A stretch of DNA of 64,000 nt from the NCBI GenBank assembly GCA_029001845.1, contig JAREWP010000033.1:248001-312000 (forward strand). Reading direction: 5' to 3'. The first letter of the stretch is position 1. Each line of letters opens with the position of its first letter. The DNA is from Candidatus Magnetocorallium paracelense. Its GTDB lineage: Bacteria; Nitrospirota; Thermodesulfovibrionia; Thermodesulfovibrionales; Magnetobacteriaceae. Below, one piece after another: positions 17,419 to 27,007 of this stretch. A model generated the notes under the pieces. The model was not told the origin of the DNA. It saw only the letters and a program-made list of their open reading frames with translations, and searched no databases. A program made the translations under genes and the position numbers.

Positions 17419-20400
17419 GCTGCCTCCTCAGCCATCTCCATGGAGACGACACTGGACACGCCTGACTCTTCGGCCGTTATCCCATATATGTAATCTGACG
17501 CCTCCATCGTTATCCTGTTGTGCGTTATCACAATAAACTGTATGTTCCTGGAAAGCTCCTTTAACATATCTTTGAATCGTCGTGTGTTGGATTCGTCCAG
17601 GGCGGCGTCCGCCTCGTCAAGTATACACAGTGGAGTCGGTTTTATCAAGAAGCCGGAAAAAATAAGCGCTAAAGCGGAGAGCGTTTTTTCACCTCCTGAA
17701 AGAAGGTTTATATTTTGCAACTTCTTCCCCGGCGGTTGAACGACGATATCGATACCTGATTCCAAAATGTTGTTAGGTTCCAAAAGCACCAGCTCAGCCT
17801 TACCGCCTCCAAAGAGCGATTGGAATGTCTTGCCAAATGTTTCATTGAGTATCGTAAAGGCGTCTCTAAGTCTCTTTCTCGTGGTGGAGTTGATCTTTGC
17901 AATCGCCTCTTCCAGTTCTGCAATAGATTTTGAGATATCCTCCTGTTGGGTCAGGAGAAAGTCGTATCTCTTTTTTAGCTCGTCATACTCCTGAATACTT
18001 GCCATATTGACAGGCCCCATGGCGTCTATCTTCTTCTTCAACTCGTCCAGCTCTTCCTCTTCACCCTCCTCAAGGGGAGGAACCTCAAAAGAAGCGATCT
18101 CCCGACCAAAATGATCTTGCACGTTTTTTTCTATAGCTTCCATTCTGACTCTGGCTTCGGCCAGGTGTATTTCGACCTCGTTGGCCTTCTGCTTCAATGT
18201 ATCTGTCTCGTTTCGCAAATTCTTTATGTTCTGATCTTTATCATAAAGAATCGTAGACTTGTTATCGAGGAACTCTTTCTCGGACTTTATTGTACTCTTT
18301 TGATTGTCTGCCTCCTTTATTCGGTCCTTAACTTCTATGTTCTTCGCCTCGATAACCTCTCTGTTTTCCTTCGACTTATTCTTTAAGCTCTCTGTCTCCA
18401 TATCTATTTTCTCGATTCTCTCCCTGGTAAAATCGATTTTCCTGTTTAGAGATGTCTGCTCGATTCCGGCGGCCCTCAACCTTTCCTTCTCTTTGGTAAG
18501 TGTCATCTTTATGTCAGTAAAAGCGGAACGTAACTTTCCGGCAAGAGCGCTTTTTTCCGAAATATCGTTGCGAAGCTTTTCAGAGGCATTCTCGATTTCC
18601 AGTTTATTTTTTCCGATTCTGTCAAGGGCTGCTGCTCTCTCTTTCCTCCTTTCGCTGTAAACGTTCATATCTTTTTCAGCCTCGCCGATTTCTATGGTAA
18701 GGTATCCGATCTTTTTTTCCAGCCTCCCCTTTTCGTCTGACTCCTTGTCCATCTTCACCTTGAGCCCGGAAGCCTCTTTTACAATAACGGCTCTTTTCGT
18801 CTCCACCTCCTGAAGCTTCTCTCTTTTGTCATCTCTTTCGGAATGGAGGTCCGCAAGCTTCTCCTCTATCTCCTGAACTCCCTTGGATTGTGATGTAACA
18901 GCGGCTTCGAGCTCCCTGATTTCTCTGATATGTCTCAATATATTGGTTCCTGTTCCGGTAAAAACCATTCCCGACGGCTCGATGACATCTCCCTCTGTTG
19001 TAACATAACATAAGGAGGAATTCCCCTTTGTCGAGCCGGCCATATGAAATTCGATCGCTTCGTCAAGACTGTCGACAATTCTGATGTTTTCGAGAATAGA
19101 GGCGATAATTTCAGGAAACCGGCCTTTGACTTTGTCCCCGATTTTTACTCCCAAAGGCGATGAACCATTTCCTCTTTTTTCAGCCGCCATATCGGGAGCG
19201 GTAAAAGCTCTTCTCTCTTTGGAATGCTTCTTGGAGTAGCCGACAACCGCTTTGAGAGCTTCCCTGTCTTTTACGACTACGCCTTTGAGTCTGACTCCCA
19301 GGGCGCTTTCCACAGATACTTCATACTCTACAGGCACATCCATAATCTCGGATATAAGGGCAACGACCTCTATATCGTCGGGCATAGAGAAGGTTCCTCT
19401 TTCATTCATCTTAATCTCGCGCAACGATTTCAGCCTCGCTTTATTAGACGCCAGCTCCTCCCTTGCTGCCGATATAGTGTTTCTAAGTTCCTCTACGGAG
19501 TCATCGAGTTCGTCTATATCGGAGGCAAGAGATTCTCTCTCCTCATTTGAAAGAGAGATCGCCCTCTCCTTTTCGTTCAGTTCCTTCCCGATCGTATCGA
19601 GTCTTTCGTCCAGTTCCTTTAATGTATTCGAAGCCAGGGACATTGATGTTTCAGAGGAACTCTTTTTGTTTTTCAATGAAGTTATATGCGTTTCACATTG
19701 AGATATCTCGTTTTTAATGGAACTTATATCTTCAGAGACCTTGAACAATTCGCGATGTTTCGTTCTAAGTTCCTCTTCAGCGGATTTTATAAATTTTTCC
19801 ACCGACTGAATACGATCCTCTTCCTTCCTTATCTCTGTTGTAAGGGTTTCTATACTTGCTGCGAGCTCTGCTTCGCTTTTTTGCAATGCTTCCATTTTTG
19901 ATGCCGTTGAATCCAACTCTTCATGAAACTCCCCCCTCTGACTGTTCAGCCTCTCTATATGGCCTTTAATATTATTGATTTCAGCCTCTCTCAGGGCGAT
20001 ATCTTTTTCAATGGCTGCGATCTCTCGTTCAGCTGTTTGCAGGGCCGCCGTCTTCTCCTCAAGCGTTTTTTCTCTATCCAGCAATTCCAGCCTGCCGCCT
20101 TCGGTATCACTCTCCATTTGTGATATAATTGCCGTTTTTCCTGTAATAAGGGAAGAGAGTTCGGCGTTTTCTTTTTCAAGAGACTCATAAAGGGTGAGCA
20201 GGTCGGTAAACTCTTTTTTGGCGCTCTTTAACTCGATCAGGTTTCGCCTTTCCGTGAGTTTTTTATATTTCTCGGCCTTTTTGGCCTGTCTGTCCAGAGA
20301 GTTGATGGAGCGTCTGACTTCATGGATAATATCATTTATCCTGTTCAGATTGTCTCTTGAACGTTCCAGCTTACCAAGGGCTTCGTGTTTTCTTATTTTA

Positions 20401-20921
20401 TACTTCATTACGCCGGCGACTTCTTCTATTAAAAATCTGCGATTCGTCGGGTTCGCTATTAAAACCTCGCTGATCTTTTCCTGTTCGATAATGGAATAAT
20501 TTCTCACTTCTAGACCTGTGTCGAGAAAGAGGTCCCTAATGTCCTTCAGGCGATTTCTCTGCTTATCGATATAATACTCACTCTCGCCTGATCTGTACAG
20601 CCTTCTCGATACCGTTGTTATCTGATGCCTGTTCCTGCCGTTTTCGGACTCGATGTGATTCATTCCGCTTATATGTAAAACAACCTCGGACATTCCCTTC
20701 TGTTTCTTGCCGGCCGTTCCGTTAAATATCACCTCCTCCATTTTCGATCCCCTGAGAGTCCTGGCGTTTTGCTCGCCAAGGACCCACCTGAAAGCGTCAA
20801 CAACATTGCTCTTTCCGCATCCGTTGGGCCCTACGATACAAGTCATTCCTGGATGGAGAGAGAATGTCGTCTTTTCGGCGAAGGATTTAAATCCGTTTAA
20901 TACGAGCTTTTCAATTTTCAT
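17415..20921 (-). CDS. smc: chromosome segregation protein SMC
   Basis: A 1168-residue SMC ATPase that organises the chromosome with ScpA and ScpB. It shows the N-terminal Walker A GPNGCGKSN (about residues 32-39), two long coiled-coil arms, a hinge (about 515-680), the C-terminal signature LLSGGEKTLSALALIF and Walker B PLCILDEADAALDE. The ATG at 20921 (MKIEKLVLNGFKSFAEKTTF) matches family starts. The frame is open further upstream, but that part lies in a palindromic repeat (20958-21052) and is not credible as coding. Confidence 0.93.
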   Translation of the reverse strand: MKIEKLVLNGFKSFAEKTTFSLHPGMTCIVGPNGCGKSNVVDAFRWVLGEQNARTLRGSKMEEVIFNGTAGKKQKGMSEVVLHISGMNHIESENGRNRHQITTVSRRLYRSGESEYYIDKQRNRLKDIRDLFLDTGLEVRNYSIIEQEKISEVLIANPTNRRFLIEEVAGVMKYKIRKHEALGKLERSRDNLNRINDIIHEVRRSINSLDRQAKKAEKYKKLTERRNLIELKSAKKEFTDLLTLYESLEKENAELSSLITGKTAIISQMESDTEGGRLELLDREKTLEEKTAALQTAEREIAAIEKDIALREAEINNIKGHIERLNSQRGEFHEELDSTASKMEALQKSEAELAASIETLTTEIRKEEDRIQSVEKFIKSAEEELRTKHRELFKVSEDISSIKNEISQCETHITSLKNKKSSSETSMSLASNTLKELDERLDTIGKELNEKERAISLSNEERESLASDIDELDDSVEELRNTISAAREELASNKARLKSLREIKMNERGTFSMPDDIEVVALISEIMDVPVEYEVSVESALGVRLKGVVVKDREALKAVVGYSKKHSKERRAFTAPDMAAEKRGNGSSPLGVKIGDKVKGRFPEIIASILENIRIVDSLDEAIEFHMAGSTKGNSSLCYVTTEGDVIEPSGMVFTGTGTNILRHIREIRELEAAVTSQSKGVQEIEEKLADLHSERDDKREKLQEVETKRAVIVKEASGLKVKMDKESDEKGRLEKKIGYLTIEIGEAEKDMNVYSERRKERAAALDRIGKNKLEIENASEKLRNDISEKSALAGKLRSAFTDIKMTLTKEKERLRAAGIEQTSLNRKIDFTRERIEKIDMETESLKNKSKENREVIEAKNIEVKDRIKEADNQKSTIKSEKEFLDNKSTILYDKDQNIKNLRNETDTLKQKANEVEIHLAEARVRMEAIEKNVQDHFGREIASFEVPPLEEGEEEELDELKKKIDAMGPVNMASIQEYDELKKRYDFLLTQQEDISKSIAELEEAIAKINSTTRKRLRDAFTILNETFGKTFQSLFGGGKAELVLLEPNNILESGIDIVVQPPGKKLQNINLLSGGEKTLSALALIFSGFLIKPTPLCILDEADAALDESNTRRFKDMLKELSRNIQFIVITHNRITMEASDYIYGITAEESGVSSVVSMEMAEEAA

Positions 20922-20957
20922 TATCTGTGCCGGGAATTCCTCATGTAGTCCCAATGT

Positions 20958-21052
20958 CATTAACTTAAGGAGCAAAGCACCATATCCGCCTTCAGCGGCT
21001 AAACTCGAAGGCTCCGCTTCCGTCGGAAGGTGCTTCACCCCTTAAGTTAATG
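20958..21052. repeat. palindromic element with cattaacttaagg ends
   Basis: Inverted ends (cattaacttaaggagcaaag at the left and its near complement at the right) bound a 95-base element just upstream of smc. Related pieces occur at 44669-44717 and about 58460-58498. It may carry leader structure for smc or be a short mobile palindrome. Confidence 0.65.
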
Positions 21053-21583
21053 GTATTATCTGTCATCCTGTAAATTAACGATTTTGGCTGATACTCTCTA
21101 TGCTATATCGTCCTTGTAAATTCCGAGTAAATTTTCAGTCCCTGCACAAATCGCCCAAACCGAATTGTTTACATACGCTTGTCAGCATGCGCAAAACTTT
21201 TGCAATGGGCCGTCCGCTCTGTAATCGATGCAAGCGTGTCAGCGGTGCAGGCAAGGATTTATTCTTAATATAAAAGTTGTTGTCGAACCTGTATTTACTT
21301 GGTCCCGACTGTACCGGGCCGGAAGGTAGGGTTATGATCAATAACCGATTTTTGACCTTAGGAGTCGATTTCGTTTGCAGGTCAGTTTTCTCTATTATAC
21401 TCCTGCACGAAAATAATATACAACCTGCCGATTAAATAAATTTTTGCTTGAATTAATTCTATAGGATAAATTAATATATATGCCAACGGCTTTCTGAAAA
21501 GTCCAATTTACTTTTTCAATCCTTAACGTTCTATATCTAAACACAAACTTATTTTTTAAACTACACTAATCCAGGAGGTACTT
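21053..21583. promoter_or_regulatory. intergenic region upstream of dsrA
   Basis: This 531-base gap between the divergent smc and dsrA genes has no convincing gene. A minus-strand frame at 21135-21341 has no recognisable product. A weak sigma-70-like promoter can be drawn: ttgctt at 21444-21449, a 17-base spacer and taaatt at 21467-21472, about 110 bases before dsrA. The real dsr promoter and any regulator site should be in this gap. Confidence 0.3.
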
Positions 21584-22768
21584 ATGGGTAAAAAGTATGA
21601 CACACCCTTGCTTGACGATCTTGAAAGTGGTGTATTCCCGAGCTTTGTCACTGAAATGAAAAGAGCAGCGGAACAATCCGAATATGCAAACGATCTGCTG
21701 GGCCAGTTGGAACTCTCTTTTAAAGAGAATCTGACCCACTGGAAGCATGGCGGTATCGTCGGCGTCAGAGGATACGGCGGAGGCGTTATCGGAAGGTATT
21801 CCGATATTCCCGATCAGTTCCCCGGAATCGCTCACTTCCATACGGTCAGAGTAAACCAACCTTCAGGCTGGTTTTACACGGCAGACGCTCTCAGAGAAAT
21901 TTGTGACATCTGGGATAAATACGGAAGCAGACTTACCAACATGCACGGTTCGACAGGCGACATTATTCTCCTTGGCACAAAAACAGAAAATCTGGAACCA
22001 ATTTTCGCCGAACTCTCCTCAAGGGGCTGGGATCTCGGCGGCTCCGGTTCGGCAATGAGAACACCTAACTGCTGCGTAGGTCAGGCCAGATGCGAATGGG
22101 CCAATATCGATACAATGGCCATTACAAACGAGATTACACAGCACTACCAGGACGAAATGCACAGACCTGCTTTCCCTTATAAGTTTAAGTTTAAAATAGC
22201 AGGTTGCGCAGTCGACTGTATCGCATCCATCGCACGCGCCGACATGTCCGTTATCGGAACATGGAAGGGCGATATACAGATAGACGCCGCAGAAGTCACG
22301 AACTACGCCAAAGGCGGTATGGATATTGCCGAAGAGATCGCAGGCCTCTGTCCTACAGGATGTATCACCTGGGACGGCAGCAGCCTCACAATAGACAATT
22401 CGAACTGCAGCAGATGCATGCATTGTATCGCAAAGATGCCAAAGGCTTTAAGACCGGGTAAAGAAAAGGGCGCAACCATATTGCTCGGCAGTAAGGCGCC
22501 GATCGTAACCGGTGCTCTTTTGTCATGGGTAATCGTACCTTTTATTAAAATGGAGCCCCCATACGACGAGTTCTTCGATCTCGTTGACAGAGTATGGGAA
22601 TGGTGGGATGACCATGGAAAGAACCGTGAAAGAATCGGCGAACTCATAGAAAGACTCGGATTCCCTGCATTTATCAAGGCTACCGAACTTGATCTCCATC
22701 CTCAAATGATCAAGGAACCGAGAAGAGATCCTTTCTTCTTCTGGTCTGAAGAAGATATCATAAAGTAA
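21584..22768 (+). CDS. dsrA: dissimilatory sulfite reductase, alpha subunit
   Basis: This 394-residue subunit of the cytoplasmic siroheme enzyme DsrAB reduces sulfite with six electrons in sulfate or sulfite respiration. Siroheme/cluster cysteines are visible: C164 and C170 in NCCVGQARCEW, and C208 and C212 in KIAGCAVDCIASIARAD. A ferredoxin insert follows with C256, C275, C278 and C281 (NCSRCMHCIAKMPKAL). It is somewhat shorter than the roughly 430 residues usual for DsrA. Its substrate-loop cysteines resemble forms outside Desulfovibrio. An aggaggt site precedes the ATG. It is the first gene of dsrA-dsrB-dsrD-dsrN. Confidence 0.96.
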   Translation: MGKKYDTPLLDDLESGVFPSFVTEMKRAAEQSEYANDLLGQLELSFKENLTHWKHGGIVGVRGYGGGVIGRYSDIPDQFPGIAHFHTVRVNQPSGWFYTADALREICDIWDKYGSRLTNMHGSTGDIILLGTKTENLEPIFAELSSRGWDLGGSGSAMRTPNCCVGQARCEWANIDTMAITNEITQHYQDEMHRPAFPYKFKFKIAGCAVDCIASIARADMSVIGTWKGDIQIDAAEVTNYAKGGMDIAEEIAGLCPTGCITWDGSSLTIDNSNCSRCMHCIAKMPKALRPGKEKGATILLGSKAPIVTGALLSWVIVPFIKMEPPYDEFFDLVDRVWEWWDDHGKNRERIGELIERLGFPAFIKATELDLHPQMIKEPRRDPFFFWSEEDIIK

Positions 22769-22804
22769 TAACGATTTTAAAAATTCTATTATATAGGAGG
22801 TATT

Positions 22805-23881
22805 ATGTCAGATTTACCGGAAAGACAAACAGATATCGGACCACCCCATTACGAACAGTTTTTACCGCCTGTAATAAAAAATAACTATGGCAAGTGGAAA
22901 TATCATGAAGAGATAGACGCAGGTCACATGGTTCACGTCTCCGAGACCGGAGATAAAGTGCATACCGTAAGAGTTGCTTCTCCAAGGCTTATTTCAACCG
23001 ATTTTATAAGAGACCTCTGCAATATAGCAGAAAAGTATTGCGACGGACATCTCCGTTTTACAACAAGAAATAATGTAGAATTTATGGTAGATGACGAAAG
23101 CAAAGTCGCTCCCCTCGTAAAGGGTCTGAAAGACAGTGGCTTTTTAGTGGGCGGCATAGGGCCCGGTATCAGTAATGTCGTCCATACACAGGGATGGGTG
23201 CACTGCCATTCGGCCGCTACCGATGCATCGGGTCTTACCAAAGCTCTTATGGACGAATTCCACGAGTATTTCACAGGAGCTAAGACACTTCCTAACAGAG
23301 TAAGACTTGCCGTTGCCTGTTGCGTGAATATGTGCGGCGCAGTTCACTGTTCCGATATAGCACTCGTTGGCGTTCATAAGACTCCTCCGAGGATCGATCA
23401 TGACAATATAAAGAATTTCTGTGAGGTTCCCTCCACCATTGGCTCTTGTCCTACAACGGCGATCAGCCCAGATCCAGCCAAAAAGAGCGTTAAGATTAAG
23501 CTCGAAAAGTGCATGTACTGCGGTAACTGCTACTCCGTATGTCCTTCCATGCCTATTGCAGACGCCAAAAACGACGGTGTTGCAGTTGTGGTAGGCGGAA
23601 AAGTCGCCAATCTCAGAAAACCCCCGAAGTTTTCGAAACTCGCAGTGCCCTGGCTTCCCAATAACGCCCCAAGATGGCCTGAAGTGGTGCAAGCTGTCAA
23701 AACCGTTTTAGAAGCATATGAAGCCGGTGCCAAGAAGCATGAGAGAGTAGGTGAATGGGTAGACAGAATCGGCTGGGAAAAGTTCTTCGAGGTAACCGGA
23801 TTCGAGTTCATGATACAACATGTTGACGACTTTACATTTGCTCGTGAAACATGGAGAACGGCTGCTACATTTAAGTGGTAA
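22805..23881 (+). CDS. dsrB: dissimilatory sulfite reductase, beta subunit
   Basis: This 358-residue partner of DsrA holds the catalytically active siroheme-[4Fe-4S] site. Cluster residues lie in WVHCHSAATDASG and LAVACCVNMCGAVHCSD. A ferredoxin domain follows (Cys236, Cys239, Cys242 and Cys246 in KCMYCGNCYSVCP). It begins 36 bases after dsrA with its own aggaggt site, so both are made together. Length and motif order match the family. Confidence 0.96.
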   Translation: MSDLPERQTDIGPPHYEQFLPPVIKNNYGKWKYHEEIDAGHMVHVSETGDKVHTVRVASPRLISTDFIRDLCNIAEKYCDGHLRFTTRNNVEFMVDDESKVAPLVKGLKDSGFLVGGIGPGISNVVHTQGWVHCHSAATDASGLTKALMDEFHEYFTGAKTLPNRVRLAVACCVNMCGAVHCSDIALVGVHKTPPRIDHDNIKNFCEVPSTIGSCPTTAISPDPAKKSVKIKLEKCMYCGNCYSVCPSMPIADAKNDGVAVVVGGKVANLRKPPKFSKLAVPWLPNNAPRWPEVVQAVKTVLEAYEAGAKKHERVGEWVDRIGWEKFFEVTGFEFMIQHVDDFTFARETWRTAATFKW

Positions 23882-23895
23882 TCAATTTATATATC

Positions 23896-23918
23896 GGGCG
23901 CGGTTTACTGCCGCGCCC
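23896..23918 (+). promoter_or_regulatory. GC-rich hairpin between dsrB and dsrD
   Basis: A perfect 8-bp stem (gggcgcgg paired with ccgcgccc) closes a 7-base loop 14 bases after the dsrB stop. No T-run follows, so it is more likely an mRNA 3'-end stabiliser or processing signal that sets dsrAB level above dsrD than a full terminator. Confidence 0.6.
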
Positions 23919-23950
23919 CTACAACTTTCATAGAGTAAGAGAGGAGCTAA

Positions 23951-24166
23951 ATGGAGACAGAAGATATCAAAAAAGCCATATACGAACTTGTGGAGAAATC
24001 CATGGGAAAAAAGTTGCTGAAACCTGGTGACGTATTTAAAAAGGTGTCAGCCGATAATGGTATCGATAAAAAAGAGGTAAAAAACGCCTTAAAAGAGCTG
24101 ATAGACGAAGAAAAGCTGGTATACTCTTATAAAGGCGGAAGCTATGTAGAAATACCTCCGAAGTAA
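23951..24166 (+). CDS. dsrD: DsrD, allosteric partner of sulfite reductase
   Basis: This 71-residue winged-helix-like protein has the family pattern, including VEKSMGKKLLKPGDVFKKVS and a C-terminal SYKGGSYVEIPPK. DsrD is found in organisms with reductive-type DsrAB and has been shown to stimulate DsrAB activity. It sits 69 bases after dsrB with a gaggag site. Its presence supports sulfite reduction rather than sulfur oxidation as the pathway direction. Confidence 0.9.
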   Translation: METEDIKKAIYELVEKSMGKKLLKPGDVFKKVSADNGIDKKEVKNALKELIDEEKLVYSYKGGSYVEIPPK

Positions 24167-24204
24167 TACCGGAATCTGTTAGTACCGTTTCCGGACTTTT
24201 ATAT

Positions 24205-25632
24205 ATGAAATATCACAGACCAAGGGTGGTTATAGCCGGTCTAAAAGGCGGTTCAGGAAAAACCACCCTTTCACTCTCCCTTCTAAAGCTTTGGACAAAT
24301 AAGAAACGTTCCGTTATTCCTTTTAAAAAAGGTCCCGATTACATTGATGCCGCATGGATGTCCCTGGCCTCGGAAAACAACTGTTATAACCTCGATTCAT
24401 ACATCATACCTGAACAAGACATTATCAAGTCATTTATATCCGGATCCCATTCTGCTGATTGTTCTCTTATTGAAGGTAACAGAGGAATTTTCGACGGCAT
24501 GGACTCAAAGGGTACCTACAGCACTGCTTCTCTTGCAAAACTACTGGATGCGCCCGTTATTTTGATTGCCGACTGCATAAAGGTTACGACAACAATGGCG
24601 TCTGTTATTAAAGGTGTTTGTGATTTTGACAAAGATGTCAGGATTTCAGGTGTTATTCTCAATCACATAGCGAACAGGAGACACGAAGGGGTCATAAGAG
24701 AGGCTGTAGAGTCCTATACAGGAATTCCCGTATTGGGTATAATCGAAAAACAGCGTGAACCAATGTCAAGAGAGAGACACATGGGGCTGGTAAGCTGCTA
24801 CGAATATCCCGATGTAGAGGGTAATATCTCCTTTATCGCCGAAAAATTGAAAAACACCATCGATTATGAGAAGATTTGGGATATTGCGCAATCCGCCCCG
24901 CCTATAGAGCATACCGAATTAGAGAGAGATGTAAAGTGCAAGCCGAAAAAGGTCAGAATAGGCGTTATAAGGGACAGGGCTTTTCAGTTTTATTATCACG
25001 AAAATATTGAAAGCCTGAAGAATCTTGGTGGTGAAATTGTAGAGTTCAGTTCCTTTGAACATAACAAACTTCCTGATATAGAGGCCCTTTATATCGGGGG
25101 GGGATTTCCTGAAACGAACGCTATAAATCTTGCATCCAATCAAGGCTTAAGAGAAGAACTGAAAGAGGCCATTGAATCGGGCCTGCCCGTTTATGCGGAG
25201 TGCGGCGGACTTATGTTTCTTGGAAGGACTTTGAGTTATGAAGGCCGCGATTACGCAATGGTAAATATCTTTCCTATGGACTTTGTTCTGGAAAACAAAC
25301 CAAGCGCCCACGGTTATACAAACCTTGAAGTCACGGAAGACAACCCTTTTTATGTAAAGGGAGCCAACATCAGGGGGCATGAGTTTCATTACTCCAGAGT
25401 AGTGACAATCGAAAAGAGGGAGAATACAAAATTCGTTTTCAAAATGAATCGAGGCCGGGGAATATCGGACGGATATGACGGGATAACCTATAAAAATGTA
25501 TTGGCCACATACACGCATGTACACTCACTGGGTTGTAAGGAGTGGGCAAGCGGGGTAATAGAGGCTGCGTTGAGATATAGGGATTTGAAAATTAATTTAG
25601 GAATTCACCAATTTAGGAATTCACCAATTTAG
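24205..25632 (+). CDS. dsrN: DsrN/CobB-type siroheme or cobyrinate amidotransferase
   Basis: This 475-residue enzyme is of the cobyrinic acid a,c-diamide synthase family. It has an N-terminal P-loop domain (AGLKGGSGKTTLSLSL, residues 11-26) and a C-terminal class-I glutaminase domain (YIGGGFPETNA, then the nucleophile in VYAECGGLMFLG and the motif HEFHYSR). In dsr clusters this protein is thought to amidate siroheme for DsrAB, and the position after dsrD supports that over a cobalamin role. The last residues (FRNSPI) and the stop codon are encoded by a 16-bp tandem repeat, so the C-terminal tail is probably a repeat-derived extension. Confidence 0.88.
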   Translation: MKYHRPRVVIAGLKGGSGKTTLSLSLLKLWTNKKRSVIPFKKGPDYIDAAWMSLASENNCYNLDSYIIPEQDIIKSFISGSHSADCSLIEGNRGIFDGMDSKGTYSTASLAKLLDAPVILIADCIKVTTTMASVIKGVCDFDKDVRISGVILNHIANRRHEGVIREAVESYTGIPVLGIIEKQREPMSRERHMGLVSCYEYPDVEGNISFIAEKLKNTIDYEKIWDIAQSAPPIEHTELERDVKCKPKKVRIGVIRDRAFQFYYHENIESLKNLGGEIVEFSSFEHNKLPDIEALYIGGGFPETNAINLASNQGLREELKEAIESGLPVYAECGGLMFLGRTLSYEGRDYAMVNIFPMDFVLENKPSAHGYTNLEVTEDNPFYVKGANIRGHEFHYSRVVTIEKRENTKFVFKMNRGRGISDGYDGITYKNVLATYTHVHSLGCKEWASGVIEAALRYRDLKINLGIHQFRNSPI

Positions 25633-25642
25633 GGATTCACCA
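25595..25642 (+). repeat. three tandem 16-bp repeats over the dsrN stop codon
   Basis: Three units of atttaggaattcacca run in tandem (the third has ggg for gga), followed by a partial fourth. They cover the last 12 codons and the stop of dsrN. Repeat-number change would alter the C-terminal tail only slightly, because an in-frame tag appears within the units. Confidence 0.85.
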
Positions 25643-25734
25643 ATTTAGGGATTTAGGTATTCAAAAGTTTATCATTCAATTCCTTAATTCCTCAATTGGT
25701 AATTATTACTGTAATTATAAATCTTTTATTATTC

Positions 25735-26994
25735 ATGCCAACTGTATTAATTGTAGAAGACAGTAAATCCGTTGCCTCTATCATTGACAGCAAGGTGAGA
25801 TCCGTTCTCGGGTTCGATACGGTTGTTGCACATACTTATGCTCAGGCCGCAGAGCTTATTCATGGAGAGAGCGACAATTTTTTTATCGCACTCCTCGATT
25901 ACCACCTGCCAGATGCTCAATATGGAGAGATCGTGAACCTGGCTATCTCCAACGATATCCCATCCATCGTTTTTACAAGCGATATAAAAGACGATATAAG
26001 GCAAAAAATATGGTCAAAGAGGGTTGTCGATTATGTTTTAAAAGAGGATATACACAGTGTCGAGTACATACTCTATCTAATAAAGCGTATATATCTGAAC
26101 AGCTTTTTAAAGGTCCTTGTAGTAGACGACTCTGTCAGTTCTAGAAAGTATATTTCCAATCTTCTCAAAGTTCACAGATATACTGTGTTTGAAGCGGCCA
26201 ATGGTCGTGAGGCTTTACAACTAATCGATTTGCATAAAGATATTAAAATGGTGGTAACGGATTTTAATATGCCTGAAATGGACGGCTTTCAACTACTGAA
26301 AGAGTTACGTTCCAAATACTCCAGAGAGGAGCTGGCTGTAATCGGTATTTCCTCTCATAGGGAGAGTAACAACATTCTGGCGGCAAGATTTATAAAGAGA
26401 GGCGCCAACGATTTCATTAAAAAACCCTTTCTCAGTGAAGAATTCTACTGCAGAATAACACAAAATATCGAAATGCTCCATCAAATACAAACAAACAAAG
26501 ACGCTGCAAACATGGATTTTTTAACAGGGCTTTATAATCGCAGATATTTCTTCACAGAGGGTAAAAAACTCTACCAAAGAGCAAAGAGAGAGAAGTCCGA
26601 CCTTGCCATCGCTTTATTGGACATAGATCACTTCAAAAAAATTAATGATACCTATGGTCATGACATAGGAGATTTGGTGTTAAAAGAGATCGCTTATCTT
26701 TTGAGTCGAAAATTCAAAGGCAAAGGGATCGTTGCAAGATTTGGCGGAGAGGAATTCTGCATACTCACGGAAGGTGTAAAAAGAGAAAATATTTTCGATC
26801 TCTTCGATAAGTTGAGAACAAGCGTGCAGGACAAGATCATAACCAACGGAGATAACGCTTTCTCCATAACCGTCAGTATTGGCCTGTGCCATATGTTTAA
26901 TGACTCTCTCGACGAGATGATAAAGACAGCAGACCTCCTTCTGTATGATGCAAAAGGCAGTGGGAGAAACAAGGTGATTGCATGTGAGGATTAA
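25735..26994 (+). CDS. double-receiver diguanylate cyclase
   Basis: The 419-residue product has two receiver domains (about 1-120, phosphoacceptor in LLDYHLPDA; and 130-250, phosphoacceptor in VVTDFNMPEMDGF) and a GGDEF domain (about 260-415) with the active motif RFGGEEF near residue 336. It should make cyclic di-GMP when activated. The RxxD inhibitory site expected 5 residues before GGEEF is absent (KGKG instead), so product inhibition at that site is unlikely. I chose the ATG at 25735 (MPTVLIVEDSKSV), which starts at the receiver fold; the open frame before it is AT-rich repeat DNA. Confidence 0.9.
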   Translation: MPTVLIVEDSKSVASIIDSKVRSVLGFDTVVAHTYAQAAELIHGESDNFFIALLDYHLPDAQYGEIVNLAISNDIPSIVFTSDIKDDIRQKIWSKRVVDYVLKEDIHSVEYILYLIKRIYLNSFLKVLVVDDSVSSRKYISNLLKVHRYTVFEAANGREALQLIDLHKDIKMVVTDFNMPEMDGFQLLKELRSKYSREELAVIGISSHRESNNILAARFIKRGANDFIKKPFLSEEFYCRITQNIEMLHQIQTNKDAANMDFLTGLYNRRYFFTEGKKLYQRAKREKSDLAIALLDIDHFKKINDTYGHDIGDLVLKEIAYLLSRKFKGKGIVARFGGEEFCILTEGVKRENIFDLFDKLRTSVQDKIITNGDNAFSITVSIGLCHMFNDSLDEMIKTADLLLYDAKGSGRNKVIACED

Positions 26995-27007
26995 GAATGC
27001 CGGCGCC

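Noticed and set aside
20922-21038. N-terminal extension of SMC by 39 residues
   Set aside because: The extension lies mostly in a palindromic repeat, and family starts agree with MKIEKL at 20921.
21135-21341. Minus-strand 68-residue ORF upstream of dsrA
   Set aside because: No ribosome-binding site, no recognisable product and a low-complexity start; it could hide an RNA but I see no model to support one.
24205-25632. Cobalamin-pathway cobB/cbiA
   Set aside because: No cobalamin genes are near and the gene follows dsrABD, where dsrN normally sits; a dual role cannot be excluded.
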